A stretch of 64,000 bases of DNA, taken from positions 1,116,001-1,180,000 of the forward strand of contig NZ_CP096199.1 in NCBI RefSeq assembly GCF_023195835.1, read 5' to 3'. The position numbers and the translations under genes were made by a program. Below the pieces are notes generated by a model, which was not told the origin of the DNA, ran no database searches, and saw nothing but the letters and a program-made list of their open reading frames with translations. Positions 1 to 10,134 of this stretch are shown one piece after another (the stretch's first letter is position 1; each line of letters begins with the position of its first letter). The DNA comes from Vibrio sinaloensis (lineage in GTDB: Bacteria > Pseudomonadota > Gammaproteobacteria > Enterobacterales > Vibrionaceae).

Positions 1-1844
1 TTAACCCGTTTCAACGGGTTAGTTTCCGAGTAATACATTGAGGTGGCATTACACATAGGCGATGGGTAGAAGTTTTGTACTTGGTCGCACTCGAAGTTGT
101 TTTTCTTCAGCCACAACGCCAAATTCAGCATGTCTTCATCTTCTGTGCCTGGATGGGCAGAGATGAAGTACGGGATCAAATACTGCTTTTTACCCGCTTC
201 AGCACTGTACTTTTCAAACATCTCTTTGAAGCGGTCATAGGTGCCCATGCCTGGTTTCATCATCAGGTTGAGTGGGCCTTTCTCGGTATGTTCTGGTGCA
301 ATTTTCAAGTAGCCACCGACGTGATGCGTCACCAGCTCTTTCACGTATTCAGGCGACTCAATCGCCAAATCGTATCGTACTCCAGATGCGATCATCACTT
401 TCTTGATGCCGTCTACCTTGCGAGCTTCGCGGTAAAGGTCGATGGTATGCTTATGGTCGGTGTTGAGTTTGTGACAAATACCAGGGAAAACACACGACGG
501 ACGGCGACAGTTGGCTTCGGCTTTTGGATCGCTACAGCCCAGACGATACATGTTCGCGGTTGGCCCACCTAAGTCTGAAATGGTGCCGGTAAAGCCAGGC
601 ACTTTGTCGCGGATCTCTTCTAGCTCGTTCAAAATAGATTCTTTAGAGCGGTTTTGAATGATTCGCCCTTCGTGTTCGGTAATCGAACAGAACGAACAAC
701 CGCCAAAACAGCCGCGCATGATATTGACCGAGGTTTTGATCATGTCATAGGCAGGGATCTTGGCTTTGCCATACATAGGATGCGGAACACGCGCGTAAGG
801 CAGGCCAAACACGTAGTCCATCTCTTCAGTGGTCAATGGAATCGGCGCTTGGTTTACCCATAACTCGCGGTCACCATGGCGCTGAATCAGTGCACGCCCC
901 GAATATGGGTTCGTCTCAAGGTGCATAATGCGGCTCGCGTGAGCGTAAAGGATGCGGTCGTTGTTGAGTTTTTCGAACCCAGGTAAGCGAACCGCTGTGG
1001 TTTTTGCATCGTGACGAGACGGACGAATGGTGATCGGCTGCGCTTTAGGCTCTTCGCTATTGGCTTTGGTTTCACACTGCTCTTCGACCACATAAGGGTT
1101 GGGCGGAATAAAAGCGTCTTTGCGCGGCTTTTCAATCCGTGAAGAGTCGATAATCGTATAGCCATCAGGCGCTGCGGCTAAGTTGACAGCGGTACCGCGG
1201 ATATTGGTCATGGATGCGATAGGTTCACCATCGGCTAAACGATGAGCCACTTCCACCAATGCGCGCTCGGCGTTACCAAAGAGCAAAATATCGGCTTTGG
1301 CATCAAAAAGCACAGAGCGGCGAACTTTGTCAGACCAGTAGTCGTAGTGAGCGAGGCGGCGCAGGCTGGCTTCAATGCCACCCAAGACGATTGGAACACC
1401 TTTATAGGCCTCACGGCAGCGCTGCGAATAGACTAACGTGGCGCGATCTGGCCTCTTACCGCCTTCGTTATTCGGCGTGTAAGCATCATCATGACGCAGT
1501 TTACGGTCAGCCGTATAGCGGTTGATCATCGAGTCCATGTTGCCGGCAGTGATGCCAAAAAAGAGGTTTGGCTCACCAAGTGCCATAAAGGCATCTTTAT
1601 TGCTCCACTCAGGTTGAGCGATGATCCCAACACGAAAGCCTTGCGCTTCGAGAAGTCGACCAATAATAGCCATACCGAAACTTGGGTGATCAACGTAGGC
1701 GTCACCGGTTACGATAATGATGTCACAGCTGTCCCACCCAAGTGCGTCCATCTCCTTACGACTAGTCGGTAAGAATGGTGCAGTGCCATAGCACTCTGCC
1801 CAGTATTTTTTATGCTGGTGAATAGGGGTGATGTCGCTGTACAT
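1..1844 (-). CDS. ygiQ: YgiQ family radical SAM protein (3' end outside window)
   Basis: About 614 codons of an open frame read leftwards and leave the window at base 1, so the C-terminus is missing. The start is ATG at 1842-1844, preceded by a short GAGAG ribosome-binding site. The N-terminal region matches the YgiQ (UPF0313) family in its [19 protein letters not shown] and [15 protein letters not shown] segments. The radical SAM cluster motif C379-x3-C383-x2-C386 ([10 protein letters not shown]) is intact at about 687-710, so a [4Fe-4S]/SAM enzyme is expected. The biochemical reaction of this family is not established to my knowledge. It is divergent from the EAL gene that follows. Confidence 0.9.
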   Translation of the reverse strand, partial: MYSDITPIHQHKKYWAECYGTAPFLPTSRKEMDALGWDSCDIIIVTGDAYVDHPSFGMAIIGRLLEAQGFRVGIIAQPEWSNKDAFMALGEPNLFFGITAGNMDSMINRYTADRKLRHDDAYTPNNEGGKRPDRATLVYSQRCREAYKGVPIVLGGIEASLRRLAHYDYWSDKVRRSVLFDAKADILLFGNAERALVEVAHRLADGEPIASMTNIRGTAVNLAAAPDGYTIIDSSRIEKPRKDAFIPPNPYVVEEQCETKANSEEPKAQPITIRPSRHDAKTTAVRLPGFEKLNNDRILYAHASRIMHLETNPYSGRALIQRHGDRELWVNQAPIPLTTEEMDYVFGLPYARVPHPMYGKAKIPAYDMIKTSVNIMRGCFGGCSFCSITEHEGRIIQNRSKESILNELEEIRDKVPGFTGTISDLGGPTANMYRLGCSDPKAEANCRRPSCVFPGICHKLNTDHKHTIDLYREARKVDGIKKVMIASGVRYDLAIESPEYVKELVTHHVGGYLKIAPEHTEKGPLNLMMKPGMGTYDRFKEMFEKYSAEAGKKQYLIPYFISAHPGTEDEDMLNLALWLKKNNFECDQVQNFYPSPMCNATSMYYSETNPLKRV

Positions 1845-2041
1845 ATTTTGCTCTCTGTGCCAAGGAGCGCGAATTATAGCGACTTGAGAGACGACTATCT
1901 ACCTCATTCTCACTGTGGTTGATTAGGGCCAATTGTGCGCTATTCTCCTTCATCACTATAGTTTCAAAGTGTTAAGTGAATAACGACGTCGGCTGAGTTG
2001 AACCTCTATACTATGCATATTGATGATATGAAATAGCGGGT

Positions 2042-4510
2042 TTGATTGTGAATGTAGTTGAATCAAATACTGGGCACAAGTTGCCTGTTGAACCCCAACG
2101 TAAGTACCAAGTTTATGATTGGTATTTGAACTTAAAAACACAAACCCTGGACTGTGATAGTGAAGTACTGGCGTTATTGCTGGATTCGCAGGCGCAGCAA
2201 CTTAGTGCTAAGGCGTTTTTTGACCTGCTACCTAAGTCGCAACGAACGGTCATAAAAAAAGCGTTTCAGTCGGTGCTCGATAGTGGCAAGTCTAAATATA
2301 TTCACTGCTGTTTGTTGGCTAAAACCAGTTTATTCATTTACACCGATATCTACATCGAGCGCGTGAGTCGCCATGAGCTTAAGGGGACTCTCTCTCCCTG
2401 TCTCAACATCTCAAACAAAAACGAAATTGCCGAGATTTTCTATTCGGTGTTTGAGAATGCCCATCACGGGATAGTGGTCACCGATTCTGAGACACGTATC
2501 CTCGCTTGCAATCATCATTTTGAGTCGCTGACTGGCTACTTAAGAAACGAAATTGTTGGCCTCAAAACGCAGATTTTTAACGCTGAGCGTCACAGTCAGG
2601 CTTATTACCAGCAGTTGTGGACTCAAGTGGCCGAGCAAGGACATTGGAGTGGCACCATTTTGTCACGCCGAGCGGATGGCAGCGTGTTCCCCCAAGATTT
2701 AACCATTCACCGTATCACTCCGGGGAACGGGGAAACTTACTATTTAGGCTTGTCATCAGATTTATCACTCGAGTTAGACCGATTGGAAGATATCGCCTCT
2801 GGTGGCATAGATTTATTGACTCAGCTACCCAACAAAGAGACTTTTTTACAACAGTTAAACGGGCTTTGCCAGCAAGCTGAAATGGGTAAAAGCTTGGTGG
2901 TGTTAGCGCTGCAGCCCAAATTTGCAGGTGGCAATCTCCAAGAGCAGAAACGCCAGTTTGCCAGCTACTTACGTGACAACACCAAAGTGTTGGCCAGCGG
3001 ATATTTAGGTCACGACTGTTTTGCTGTGTGTGTCGATTTTGTTTTTCAACAGGATAGTCAGGTGGTGACCAACATTGGACGTGCAATTACCAAGCTATTT
3101 CACAGCTTCAAACATGCCCAATCATCGGTAGCGAAAGCGCTGAAAGAGGGGGTGACGGGGGTTTCTGTCCTCAGTATTGACGCGGCGACGCCCAATCAAC
3201 TGGTTTCTCACGCCTATCAAGCGCTACTCGAACTGCATTCTGGTCATGCAAGACGCATCAACTTTTATGACCGCGATATCCATCAACAGGTCGACAGAAA
3301 AAAACAGTTGGAAGAGCATGTGCTGTCGTCGTTGAACCAAGGGCGTATCGATGTTGTATTTCAGCCGATCGTGGATTTAAAACAACAGCGTATCGATAAG
3401 TTTGAGGCGCTGTGTCGTTTCCCAGACCATGCGTCGCTCAAAACCAATACCCAAGAGTTGGTCGCAGTGGTGGAAGAGTTAGACAAAGTGGTCGAGCTCG
3501 ACGATCTGGTGTTACTCAAAGCATTACAATATTTGCCTGAGCTGCAACGCCGTTTCGGAGCGCATGTACAGTTATCTGTGAATCGTTCACTCAAAACCAC
3601 CACAAGCTTAACCACGATATTGCAACAAGCAGCGATGACGCTTGATACTCAACGTATCAACCCAGCGCAGATCACTTTTGAGTTTACGGAGAGCGCCTAT
3701 TTTGAGGCGGATGAGAAAAACATTGAGCTGCTTGCGGCGTTGCGAGAGGCTGGAGTGACGATTGCGGTGGACGATTTTGGCACCGGCTGCTCTTCATTTC
3801 GCTATTTAAAAGAGCGCTACTTCGACATATTGAAAATCGATCGCGCGTTTATTCAGAACATCACTTATCAGTCGCGTCAGTACAATATCGTTATGGCGCT
3901 GATTCAACTGGCTAAACGGCTCGGTTTAGACGTGATTGCTGAAGGGGTAGAAACCGAACTGGAGTTAGAGATTCTGAGCAAGTTAGGCGCCGACTATATT
4001 CAGGGTTACTACTTTTCCAAACCGCTGCCCATTGAGCAGTTAACCGATGTCGCTGATCATTTCTCGCCGGCGAATCCCTCTGCGCCGTTACCCTCAGATT
4101 GTATGTTGCAGTTAGCCCAGCCGGGTCATCACATTGACCCAGGCGAACCGCTATCCCTGGTCTTTCAATACTTTTCTCAAGGCAAATCGGATTATTTGCC
4201 CGTGGTGGATGGTAAGGAGTGTGTCGGTTATATCGATAGAGCGCATATGAATTTGCACCTTACACCCGGAATGGGGACAGATTGGGAATCGAGTAAAGAA
4301 AGCAGTTATTGGCACAAGCCGGCCAATCGTATTATGTCTCACGTTCAGACCGAGTTGGCTTGGCAGACGCCAAAAGCGCAGATTGCTGAGCTGGTGGTGA
4401 GTCAAACGCCTTTTCCTTGGTGCTTAGTCGATGAAGACGGACATTTCAAAGGTTTGGTTGGCGAGCGCATGGTCATGGACTATTTGGCTAATAATATTTC
4501 TATCACTTAG
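2042..4510 (+). CDS. PAS-GGDEF(degenerate)-EAL-CBS protein, probable c-di-GMP phosphodiesterase (first of two paralogues)
   Basis: 822 residues if TTG at 2042 is the start; GTG at 2048 is an equally possible start. Domains in order: an N-terminal region of unknown type, a PAS domain (about 135-250), a degenerate GGDEF domain whose signature reads GHDCF at 323-327, an EAL domain (about 430-670) and a C-terminal CBS-like pair (about 690-822). EAL residues look complete: E455-A-L, the VNRS asparagine, the glutamate of FTESAYF, DDFGTG, the lysine of LKIDR and AEGVE. It should therefore cleave c-di-GMP, while the GGDEF half should not make it. No transmembrane segment is evident, so it is probably cytoplasmic, with PAS and CBS domains as candidate signal inputs. 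The next gene is a full-length paralogue 52 bp downstream. Confidence 0.88.
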   Translation: MIVNVVESNTGHKLPVEPQRKYQVYDWYLNLKTQTLDCDSEVLALLLDSQAQQLSAKAFFDLLPKSQRTVIKKAFQSVLDSGKSKYIHCCLLAKTSLFIYTDIYIERVSRHELKGTLSPCLNISNKNEIAEIFYSVFENAHHGIVVTDSETRILACNHHFESLTGYLRNEIVGLKTQIFNAERHSQAYYQQLWTQVAEQGHWSGTILSRRADGSVFPQDLTIHRITPGNGETYYLGLSSDLSLELDRLEDIASGGIDLLTQLPNKETFLQQLNGLCQQAEMGKSLVVLALQPKFAGGNLQEQKRQFASYLRDNTKVLASGYLGHDCFAVCVDFVFQQDSQVVTNIGRAITKLFHSFKHAQSSVAKALKEGVTGVSVLSIDAATPNQLVSHAYQALLELHSGHARRINFYDRDIHQQVDRKKQLEEHVLSSLNQGRIDVVFQPIVDLKQQRIDKFEALCRFPDHASLKTNTQELVAVVEELDKVVELDDLVLLKALQYLPELQRRFGAHVQLSVNRSLKTTTSLTTILQQAAMTLDTQRINPAQITFEFTESAYFEADEKNIELLAALREAGVTIAVDDFGTGCSSFRYLKERYFDILKIDRAFIQNITYQSRQYNIVMALIQLAKRLGLDVIAEGVETELELEILSKLGADYIQGYYFSKPLPIEQLTDVADHFSPANPSAPLPSDCMLQLAQPGHHIDPGEPLSLVFQYFSQGKSDYLPVVDGKECVGYIDRAHMNLHLTPGMGTDWESSKESSYWHKPANRIMSHVQTELAWQTPKAQIAELVVSQTPFPWCLVDEDGHFKGLVGERMVMDYLANNISIT

Positions 4511-4562
4511 TTGAGTTTGATCTAACTTTAATAGTAGAGCTACCTCAACTAAGGGATGAGAT

Positions 4563-7043
4563 GTGTATCCGCAATCAGGTTCTCAATCGCGCGGGCATTC
4601 TGCTGGGCACGAAGACTTAAGTCATCTACAAGCCATTGATTGGCAGTGGGACCTCGACTCTCATCATTTGTCGATTGATGAGTCTTTGTGCCAGCAAATC
4701 CTCAACTCTGATCTGCCTACATTAACGGGCAATGTGCTGTTACCCTGCATGGCGTATCACGATCAACAACAGTTGCTTGGCCTTTTGACCGAAGCGTGTC
4801 AGAGCCGAAGTCAGCAAAGCTACAGTTGTTGCTTACAACTGAGCGATGACCAATGCTGTTACGTTGAATTGAGTTTTAAAGGGGTCGAGCGTCATCGCGT
4901 GGTTGGCTCGTTACGGGTGCTACTCTTCTTACATGCCACGACCTCAACACTAAGTGCGCTCTTTTCCCAACTATTCAACAATGGCCACCACGGTGTAGTG
5001 TTAGCCAACCATCAGCGAGAAATCATCGCTTGCAATGACGCGTTTCTTGCTCACAGCCACTACCACAACGGCCAACTGGCTGGCCAGTCTATGGATGTGT
5101 TGAATTCGAACAAGCACAGTGAAGATTTCTACCGCGCCATTTGGCAACAGGTTGAAGATGAAGGGCATTGGTCGGGTGTGGTTTTGATTCAAAATGCATT
5201 GGGCAAGACCTACGCTCAGGACCTGACGTTGCAAAAAGTCACTTTGGTCGAGGGTAGCTTTTATTGCGCGGTTTACCTTGATCTTTCTGATCACCTCTAT
5301 CGCATTGCAGATGTAGAGCTGGGTGGGGTAGACCTACTGACTCAACTGCCGACAGAGAAACAGTTTAATCATGCCGTGGCCAGTGATTGGATGGAGCAAA
5401 CCGAGCCTGTGATCTGCATGGTGGTGGCGTTTCACCCCGATTTCGAACAGGTTGATGATTTTGAGATCAAGGCGTTACTGTCAGAGCAGCTCACGCTCAA
5501 TCCGGTGGCCAAGTACGTAGGTTATTTGGGCAATAATCATTTTGTTGCCTGCTTGGAGTGTCAGGTACTGGCAGGACCGTCCAAAGTGCGCTTGATTCAT
5601 CAGACCATTCGCCGCTTTTTCTCTGCATTGAATCAGTCATGCGGTAGCGGTGTGCATCGAGCGATTTTACATGGCCGAGTCGGGGTCTCTGTGCTTGGGC
5701 ACGATACTCACAAGCCGAACTTGCTGGTTAACCACGCCGTGCAGGCGATGTTAGAGCAAAGCGTCGAGCAGCGTGGGCAAATTAGCTTTTATCACGGCGC
5801 ACTGCACAAAGAGGTGTTGCGACGCAAAGAGATGGAAGAGTGGGCGGAACAACAGATCAAGTCTCAATCGGTGGAGGTCTATTACCAACCGATTGTCGAT
5901 GTAAGAAATTGGGATGTGGTGCGCTTTGAAGCACTGAGCCGTTTCAAAGGACCTGATGGGCGTTTGCTCAACACGCAAGAGATGGTGATGATCGCCGAAG
6001 ACCTGGATCTTGTGTCTGACTTAGATTGGTGTGTAGGTAAACGAGCGCTGCAAGATCTTAACACCATTCAACAGCGTTTTGGCGCTCAAATAGGCGTGAC
6101 CATCAATCGTTCGCTCAACACTAAACTAGAAGTCGATGAAGTGCTGCAAAGCGCGCATTCACTAATCCAAACTTATGCCCAGCTTCCCAATACGGTCACC
6201 ATTGAGCTGACGGAAAGTGCTTATTTTGACAGTGAATCGCGCCGCTCATCGTTAATCCGCAACATCCGCCGCCAAGGAGTGAGTATTGCGATTGACGATT
6301 TTGGTACCGGTTACAGCTCATTTGCTTACCTGAGTGATTGCAATTTTGATGTGCTGAAAATAGACCGAGAGTTTATTAAAGATTTGAAACCCAACACTCG
6401 CCAATACTATATCGTTAAGATGATCACTCAACTGGCTCATACCTTAGAGGTGAAAGTGGTCGCTGAAGGGGTGGAGACCTATGAGGAACTTGAAGTGGTG
6501 TGCTCAGTGGGCGTTGATTACATTCAAGGTTATTTCTTCTCTAAACCACTGCCTTTGCACGATCTTGAGCAAGCGTGGGGGTATTATGATCGCCTTGAGC
6601 GTTTTTTGTCTGGCTCAAACTGTGCGCGGCGAGACAGCTTGCTCACCCTTTGTAAAATGCACACCCCCAGCTTGGCGCCCAATGATACATTAATGCGTGC
6701 CTATGAGCTGTTCCACTCAGAGCAATATCAGTTGGAAGTGATCCCGATTATCGATGGAAAAAAGTGTGTCGGCGTTGTGGGTCGAGAGCAACTCAATCAT
6801 CACATTTCACCGACGTTGGGCACCAAATTGGAAACCACTCGCGATCTGGTGATGGCGAAGAAAACATTGAATCAAGTGATGCGCACTCAGCTATTCACGG
6901 CCTCCTACCATACCAAGCTATCGCAGGCCAAAGAGTTGATTCAATCGGGCATCAAACCTCCATGGCTGGTGGTCAATGATGCTGATGAATTCTTGGGAGT
7001 GGTGACCAATCAAGACCTGCTGCACTATTTCACAGATGGCTAA
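4563..7043 (+). CDS. PAS-GGDEF(degenerate)-EAL-CBS protein, probable c-di-GMP phosphodiesterase (second paralogue)
   Basis: 826 residues from GTG at 4563, chosen because AAGGGATG lies just upstream and no in-frame ATG is near. The architecture equals that of the preceding gene over the whole length. The GGDEF site falls at the same residues (323-327) but reads GNNHF, so it has decayed independently. The EAL signature (E456-A-L) and the TESAYF, DDFGTG, LKIDR, AEGVE and QGYFFSKPL motifs are intact, predicting an active phosphodiesterase. The tandem arrangement points to a local duplication and probable co-transcription. The CBS-like C-terminus (about 695-826) could bind nucleotides, which is an inference from fold resemblance only. 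Confidence 0.88.
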   Translation: MYPQSGSQSRGHSAGHEDLSHLQAIDWQWDLDSHHLSIDESLCQQILNSDLPTLTGNVLLPCMAYHDQQQLLGLLTEACQSRSQQSYSCCLQLSDDQCCYVELSFKGVERHRVVGSLRVLLFLHATTSTLSALFSQLFNNGHHGVVLANHQREIIACNDAFLAHSHYHNGQLAGQSMDVLNSNKHSEDFYRAIWQQVEDEGHWSGVVLIQNALGKTYAQDLTLQKVTLVEGSFYCAVYLDLSDHLYRIADVELGGVDLLTQLPTEKQFNHAVASDWMEQTEPVICMVVAFHPDFEQVDDFEIKALLSEQLTLNPVAKYVGYLGNNHFVACLECQVLAGPSKVRLIHQTIRRFFSALNQSCGSGVHRAILHGRVGVSVLGHDTHKPNLLVNHAVQAMLEQSVEQRGQISFYHGALHKEVLRRKEMEEWAEQQIKSQSVEVYYQPIVDVRNWDVVRFEALSRFKGPDGRLLNTQEMVMIAEDLDLVSDLDWCVGKRALQDLNTIQQRFGAQIGVTINRSLNTKLEVDEVLQSAHSLIQTYAQLPNTVTIELTESAYFDSESRRSSLIRNIRRQGVSIAIDDFGTGYSSFAYLSDCNFDVLKIDREFIKDLKPNTRQYYIVKMITQLAHTLEVKVVAEGVETYEELEVVCSVGVDYIQGYFFSKPLPLHDLEQAWGYYDRLERFLSGSNCARRDSLLTLCKMHTPSLAPNDTLMRAYELFHSEQYQLEVIPIIDGKKCVGVVGREQLNHHISPTLGTKLETTRDLVMAKKTLNQVMRTQLFTASYHTKLSQAKELIQSGIKPPWLVVNDADEFLGVVTNQDLLHYFTDG

Positions 7044-7097
7044 TAGAGAAGAATCTGCTATCATCCGCAGCAAATCCAACACCAACTTAGTCAGGTT

Positions 7098-7778
7098 ATG
7101 ATTCAGCAACTTCTCGCCATTCTTCCACCGATGTTACTCGGCGCACAGCTTATTCTTACTCTCATTTTGGTCAAAGGGGATATCTGCCCTGGTCAGCGTG
7201 GGCGCATTCATAAAATGTTGCCGACTCTCGCGATATTATGGCTAGCGGTCGCTTCGTTGCGTATTGAGGCGATGATGGTGGTGTTTGCTATTGGCTACTT
7301 TTACTCTCAGGTTCAAACCAAAAAAACGCGACTACAAGGTCCACTATGGGTGATGTATTTAGCCAATGGTTTGGCGCTGTCATACGTGTCGATCATGGTA
7401 TTTGAACAGGCGTCAGTGGCAGCAGGTTTGAGCGTGTTTGTCGCGATATTTTTGCTTGGGGCGCTGTTTGCACATCTATTGCTGACCATAGCTCGCACCC
7501 GTTTAGACGCGTTTCATCGCATATTACCCGTGGCCGGAGTATTGTCGGCGATGTTGATGAGTGTTGCGATTTTGCTCCAAGCTTATGGACTTGACTCGCA
7601 AACGCTAACGGAAGTGACTGAGCCGCTAATGGTCGGTTTTGCGCTGATGATTTCAGCGGTTGTGGTATGGAGTTGGCACCTTTTCACCTCCAAGCCTGTC
7701 AACAAGTTACAGCTGGGCTTTGCGCTTGCAACCCTATTGTTGGCTTTGGTCTCCAATCAAGCTCTGTTTATGTTGTAA
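7098..7778 (+). CDS. multi-pass inner-membrane protein of unknown function
   Basis: 226 residues starting with ATG at 7098. Nearly the whole chain is hydrophobic, with about six to seven predicted membrane segments (for example residues 4-25, 40-70, 85-105, 110-130, 145-165, 175-195 and 205-225) separated by short basic loops such as QTKKTR. I recognise no catalytic motif and cannot assign a family. It begins 54 bp after the second EAL gene on the same strand, so it may be read from the same transcript. Confidence 0.7.
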   Translation: MIQQLLAILPPMLLGAQLILTLILVKGDICPGQRGRIHKMLPTLAILWLAVASLRIEAMMVVFAIGYFYSQVQTKKTRLQGPLWVMYLANGLALSYVSIMVFEQASVAAGLSVFVAIFLLGALFAHLLLTIARTRLDAFHRILPVAGVLSAMLMSVAILLQAYGLDSQTLTEVTEPLMVGFALMISAVVVWSWHLFTSKPVNKLQLGFALATLLLALVSNQALFML

Positions 7779-7861
7779 GTCGAAACTTGGATCTGGCTCA
7801 CTCGTCTACCTTACGTTTGCAACTAAGCTTAGTTGAGCTGGCTTGGAATAAGGAGACGGAG

Positions 7862-8062
7862 ATGGATCTAAGCAACGCAGGCAGTTTTGATAGCATCATA
7901 TTGTTAGGAATCGTCAACGAAAAACTCCGTTTAGAGTGCGACAGCTTTGAGGAGCTGGTGAGCATGTACGAAATGGATGTTGAACAAGTGGTTGGTAAGT
8001 TAGACATGCTCGGCTACAGCTATGACCCACTGACCAACCAATTCAAATCTTATCAGCGCTGA
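7862..8062 (+). CDS. DUF4250 domain-containing small protein
   Basis: 66 residues from ATG at 7862, preceded by a good AAGGAG site. An upstream in-frame extension exists but lacks a ribosome-binding site. The chain (ILLGIVNEKLR, a helix with FEELVSMYEMD, then KLDMLGYSYDPLTNQF) fits DUF4250, a small acidic protein family of unknown function widespread in gammaproteobacteria. It is cytoplasmic, with no signal peptide or membrane segment. A strong hairpin follows 7 bp after the stop, so the transcript probably ends here. Confidence 0.82.
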   Translation: MDLSNAGSFDSIILLGIVNEKLRLECDSFEELVSMYEMDVEQVVGKLDMLGYSYDPLTNQFKSYQR

Positions 8063-8069
8063 AACGAAA

Positions 8070-8101
8070 ATTGCCAGGTGCGATCAGTGGCACTTGGCAA
8101 T
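8070..8101. terminator. bidirectional hairpin terminator
   Basis: A 12-bp stem (ATTGCCAGGTGC with GCACTTGGCAAT, one G-U pair) around an 8-base loop lies between the convergent DUF4250 gene and the minus-strand gene ending at 8114. The flanks are A/T-rich but there is no long T-run. Confidence 0.7.
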
Positions 8102-8113
8102 ATTAATTCTCGG

Positions 8114-8914
8114 TTAAACCAACCACATTCTCGGTATTGGGCGACATAGTTGATCGCTCACATCGTACAGTACGTGCTGGAAACTTTGGATGATGGTGGA
8201 TGAGATATCGGTGGTCAGATCGCAGAGTTCGTCTTGACTCAGGTTAAGGTGTTTTTCCCTCGCAATACCATTCAGTTTTTCTATCGATAGCGCAGTGTTT
8301 GGTGTCGCTAGGCGACTCGGGCTGATAGTGACTAGCTGTTCAATCTTACGCTTCATTTTGTCGCTTGAGGATTGAACTCTCTGCGCGTAGCTCGCTGTTC
8401 GGTCGTCAAAAATAGCCAGCCTTAGCTCATTTAATGCTTCCATGCTATCGAACACGTGTTGCCAATGTTGGTGATACTGCTCAATCAGAGTCTCTTGCTC
8501 GGTTTTTTTCAACCATTCATTTGTTGTTTCATCCAGTAAATACATACATTGGCGGATGGTTTGACTGTGAATCACTTGATTTCGGCTAACTTCGCGCTGT
8601 TGCCAATCGTAGTGCATCGCTTTCAACTTAGTTTGAAAGGTGCGATGTGTCGGCCGATTGGCTGGCGTTGCATTTCCAGTCACCGTTTCTGATATCTCGA
8701 GGGATTGGGTAAAAACTTGCTTTAGCTCACTGATCTGAGCTTGGGTGATCTCTTTGGTAAGCGCTCGGTGGCTAAGGTTGCGGTGTTTTAAGCACAACTG
8801 AAGCACAAGCCCCAGCTGAACCAGATTCTCGTATTCCGTGCCTACGGTGTCATCTTTTTGTCGTAGGTAGTAAACCACAATGATGGCCAAGGTGGAGATA
8901 AGCAATATTTCCAT
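8114..8914 (-). CDS. membrane-anchored protein of unknown function, possibly NIT-like sensor fold
   Basis: 266 residues from ATG at 8912-8914. Residues 3-17 form one N-terminal membrane segment (EILLISTLAIIVVYYL), followed by a largely helical polar domain. The spacing of LVLQLCLKHRNLSHRA, a central IHSQTIRQCMYLLDE segment and VFDSMEALNELRLAI recalls nitrate/nitrite-sensing (NIT) helical bundles, but the resemblance is weak and I do not claim it as a family assignment. No output domain (kinase, GGDEF, HTH) is attached. It stands alone between a terminator and metR. Confidence 0.65.
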   Translation of the reverse strand: MEILLISTLAIIVVYYLRQKDDTVGTEYENLVQLGLVLQLCLKHRNLSHRALTKEITQAQISELKQVFTQSLEISETVTGNATPANRPTHRTFQTKLKAMHYDWQQREVSRNQVIHSQTIRQCMYLLDETTNEWLKKTEQETLIEQYHQHWQHVFDSMEALNELRLAIFDDRTASYAQRVQSSSDKMKRKIEQLVTISPSRLATPNTALSIEKLNGIAREKHLNLSQDELCDLTTDISSTIIQSFQHVLYDVSDQLCRPIPRMWLV

Positions 8915-9084
8915 GCAACAGTCCTTTTATTAGCAATCCGATTTACTAATAGTCAGGTTCTGTGCCAAAATTTTAAGCCTTTTAAATCAATAGTTTAGTT
9001 TTTTTTCTCTTCAAGTGTGCGCCGAACAAGTGCAGTGTCGCACCAAAAGTGCGATCAATGTCACTAAATTCAGTTGATGTAAGC

Positions 9085-9996
9085 TTATACGGTTCTGATC
9101 CCGTCGAGATGACTCTGTGACTGAATTCTTGCGGTATTAAAAAATGCTTGCAGATAGCGTTTGTCCTTGTCTGAGTGACGGGTTGCAGCAAACAATCGTC
9201 GCCATAGCCCGCTCCCCAATGGAATACTCGCAATCAGACCTTGGCGAGAGAATTCACTGATCGCCCAGTTGGGTAGCGCTGCGACGCCTAATCCCGCCGA
9301 CACCATCTGAATCAACATCAACGTATTATCCGCTTGCTTCCACTGTTTGGGCTCGATGCCCGCGGGCTGCAAGAAATGTTTAACGACATCCAGACGGTTT
9401 TTTTGTACCGGGTAGGAGAGCATAACTTGGCCCTGCAAATCCTTGGGCTGAATCGATGTATGTGCTGATAATGGGTGGCCGACAGCGGTGACTAAGCGCA
9501 TTTCAAAATCAAACAGTGGCTCATAGTGAACTTCGGACCGAGGCTGAATATCCGAAGTAATCACCAAGTCTAACTCGCCAGCGACCAGAGCGGGGAGAGG
9601 CTCAAAACCAAACCCAGAGGAAAAGTCGAGTGTGACGCTAGGCCAAGCCTGCTGGTACTCTTTGAGCGCAGGCATCAACCATTGAAAACATGAGTGACAT
9701 TCGATGGCCATATGCAATCTGCCGTTGACGTCCTCTTTCAAGCTGGCCACTTCGTTTTCGGCGATGGCAACCCTAGGTAATACCTCGTCTGCCAGCTTAA
9801 GTAAGATGTCACCTTCGGCGGTGAACTTCACTGGGCGTGTTTTGCGCAAAAACAGCTGTCCGCCTATTCGGGTCTCAAGATCTTTTAACTGGTGGCTTAG
9901 CGCCGACTGGGTGAGGTGCAAACTGGTTGCGGTCGCGGTCAATGAGCCAGTGTCGCGTAGTGTTGCCAAGGTTTTGAGGTGTTTGAGCTCAATCAT
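9085..9996 (-). CDS. metR: MetR, LysR-type activator of methionine biosynthesis
   Basis: 303 residues from ATG at 9994-9996. The N-terminal winged helix-turn-helix (residues 1-60: EIKHLKTL-type opening, LTQSALSHQLKDLE recognition helix) is followed by a LysR effector domain. Strongly MetR-like segments are AIECHSCFQWL, GELDLVITSDI, LLSYPVQ-type text and the LDVVKHFLQPAGI motif. In enterobacteria MetR uses homocysteine as co-effector and activates metE. The gene is divergent from metE with a 266-bp shared regulatory region, as in E. coli and other vibrios, which supports the assignment. Confidence 0.93.
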   Translation of the reverse strand: MIELKHLKTLATLRDTGSLTATATSLHLTQSALSHQLKDLETRIGGQLFLRKTRPVKFTAEGDILLKLADEVLPRVAIAENEVASLKEDVNGRLHMAIECHSCFQWLMPALKEYQQAWPSVTLDFSSGFGFEPLPALVAGELDLVITSDIQPRSEVHYEPLFDFEMRLVTAVGHPLSAHTSIQPKDLQGQVMLSYPVQKNRLDVVKHFLQPAGIEPKQWKQADNTLMLIQMVSAGLGVAALPNWAISEFSRQGLIASIPLGSGLWRRLFAATRHSDKDKRYLQAFFNTARIQSQSHLDGIRTV

Positions 9997-10062
9997 GAAT
10001 TCCCTTCAGATGACCTGTTTTTGCATGAATAAATCTAACCTACTCCTTTTTAAAGGATGTGT

Positions 10063-10086
10063 AAACATCTAGACGTCTATTTGTTT
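10063..10086. promoter_or_regulatory. MetJ operator (tandem met boxes)
   Basis: The 8-mer AGACGTCT at 10071-10078 is an exact match to the MetJ met-box consensus. It is flanked in register by AAACATCT (10063-10070) and ATTTGTTT (10079-10086), which are weaker boxes. The position, just upstream of metR on the shared metR-metE control region, fits repression by MetJ with S-adenosylmethionine. A further imperfect box AGACATCT sits at 10197-10204, nearer metE. Confidence 0.75.
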
Positions 10087-10121
10087 TGGTCATAGCCTCG
10101 CCCCTAGATTTGGCGCGATCA

Positions 10122-10134
10122 TGAAAGATATTAA
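10122..10134. promoter_or_regulatory. possible MetR binding site
   Basis: TGAA-N5-TTAA differs by one base from the MetR consensus TGAA-N5-TTCA and lies about 130 bp upstream of metE in the divergent control region. Assignment is by motif and position only. Confidence 0.4.
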
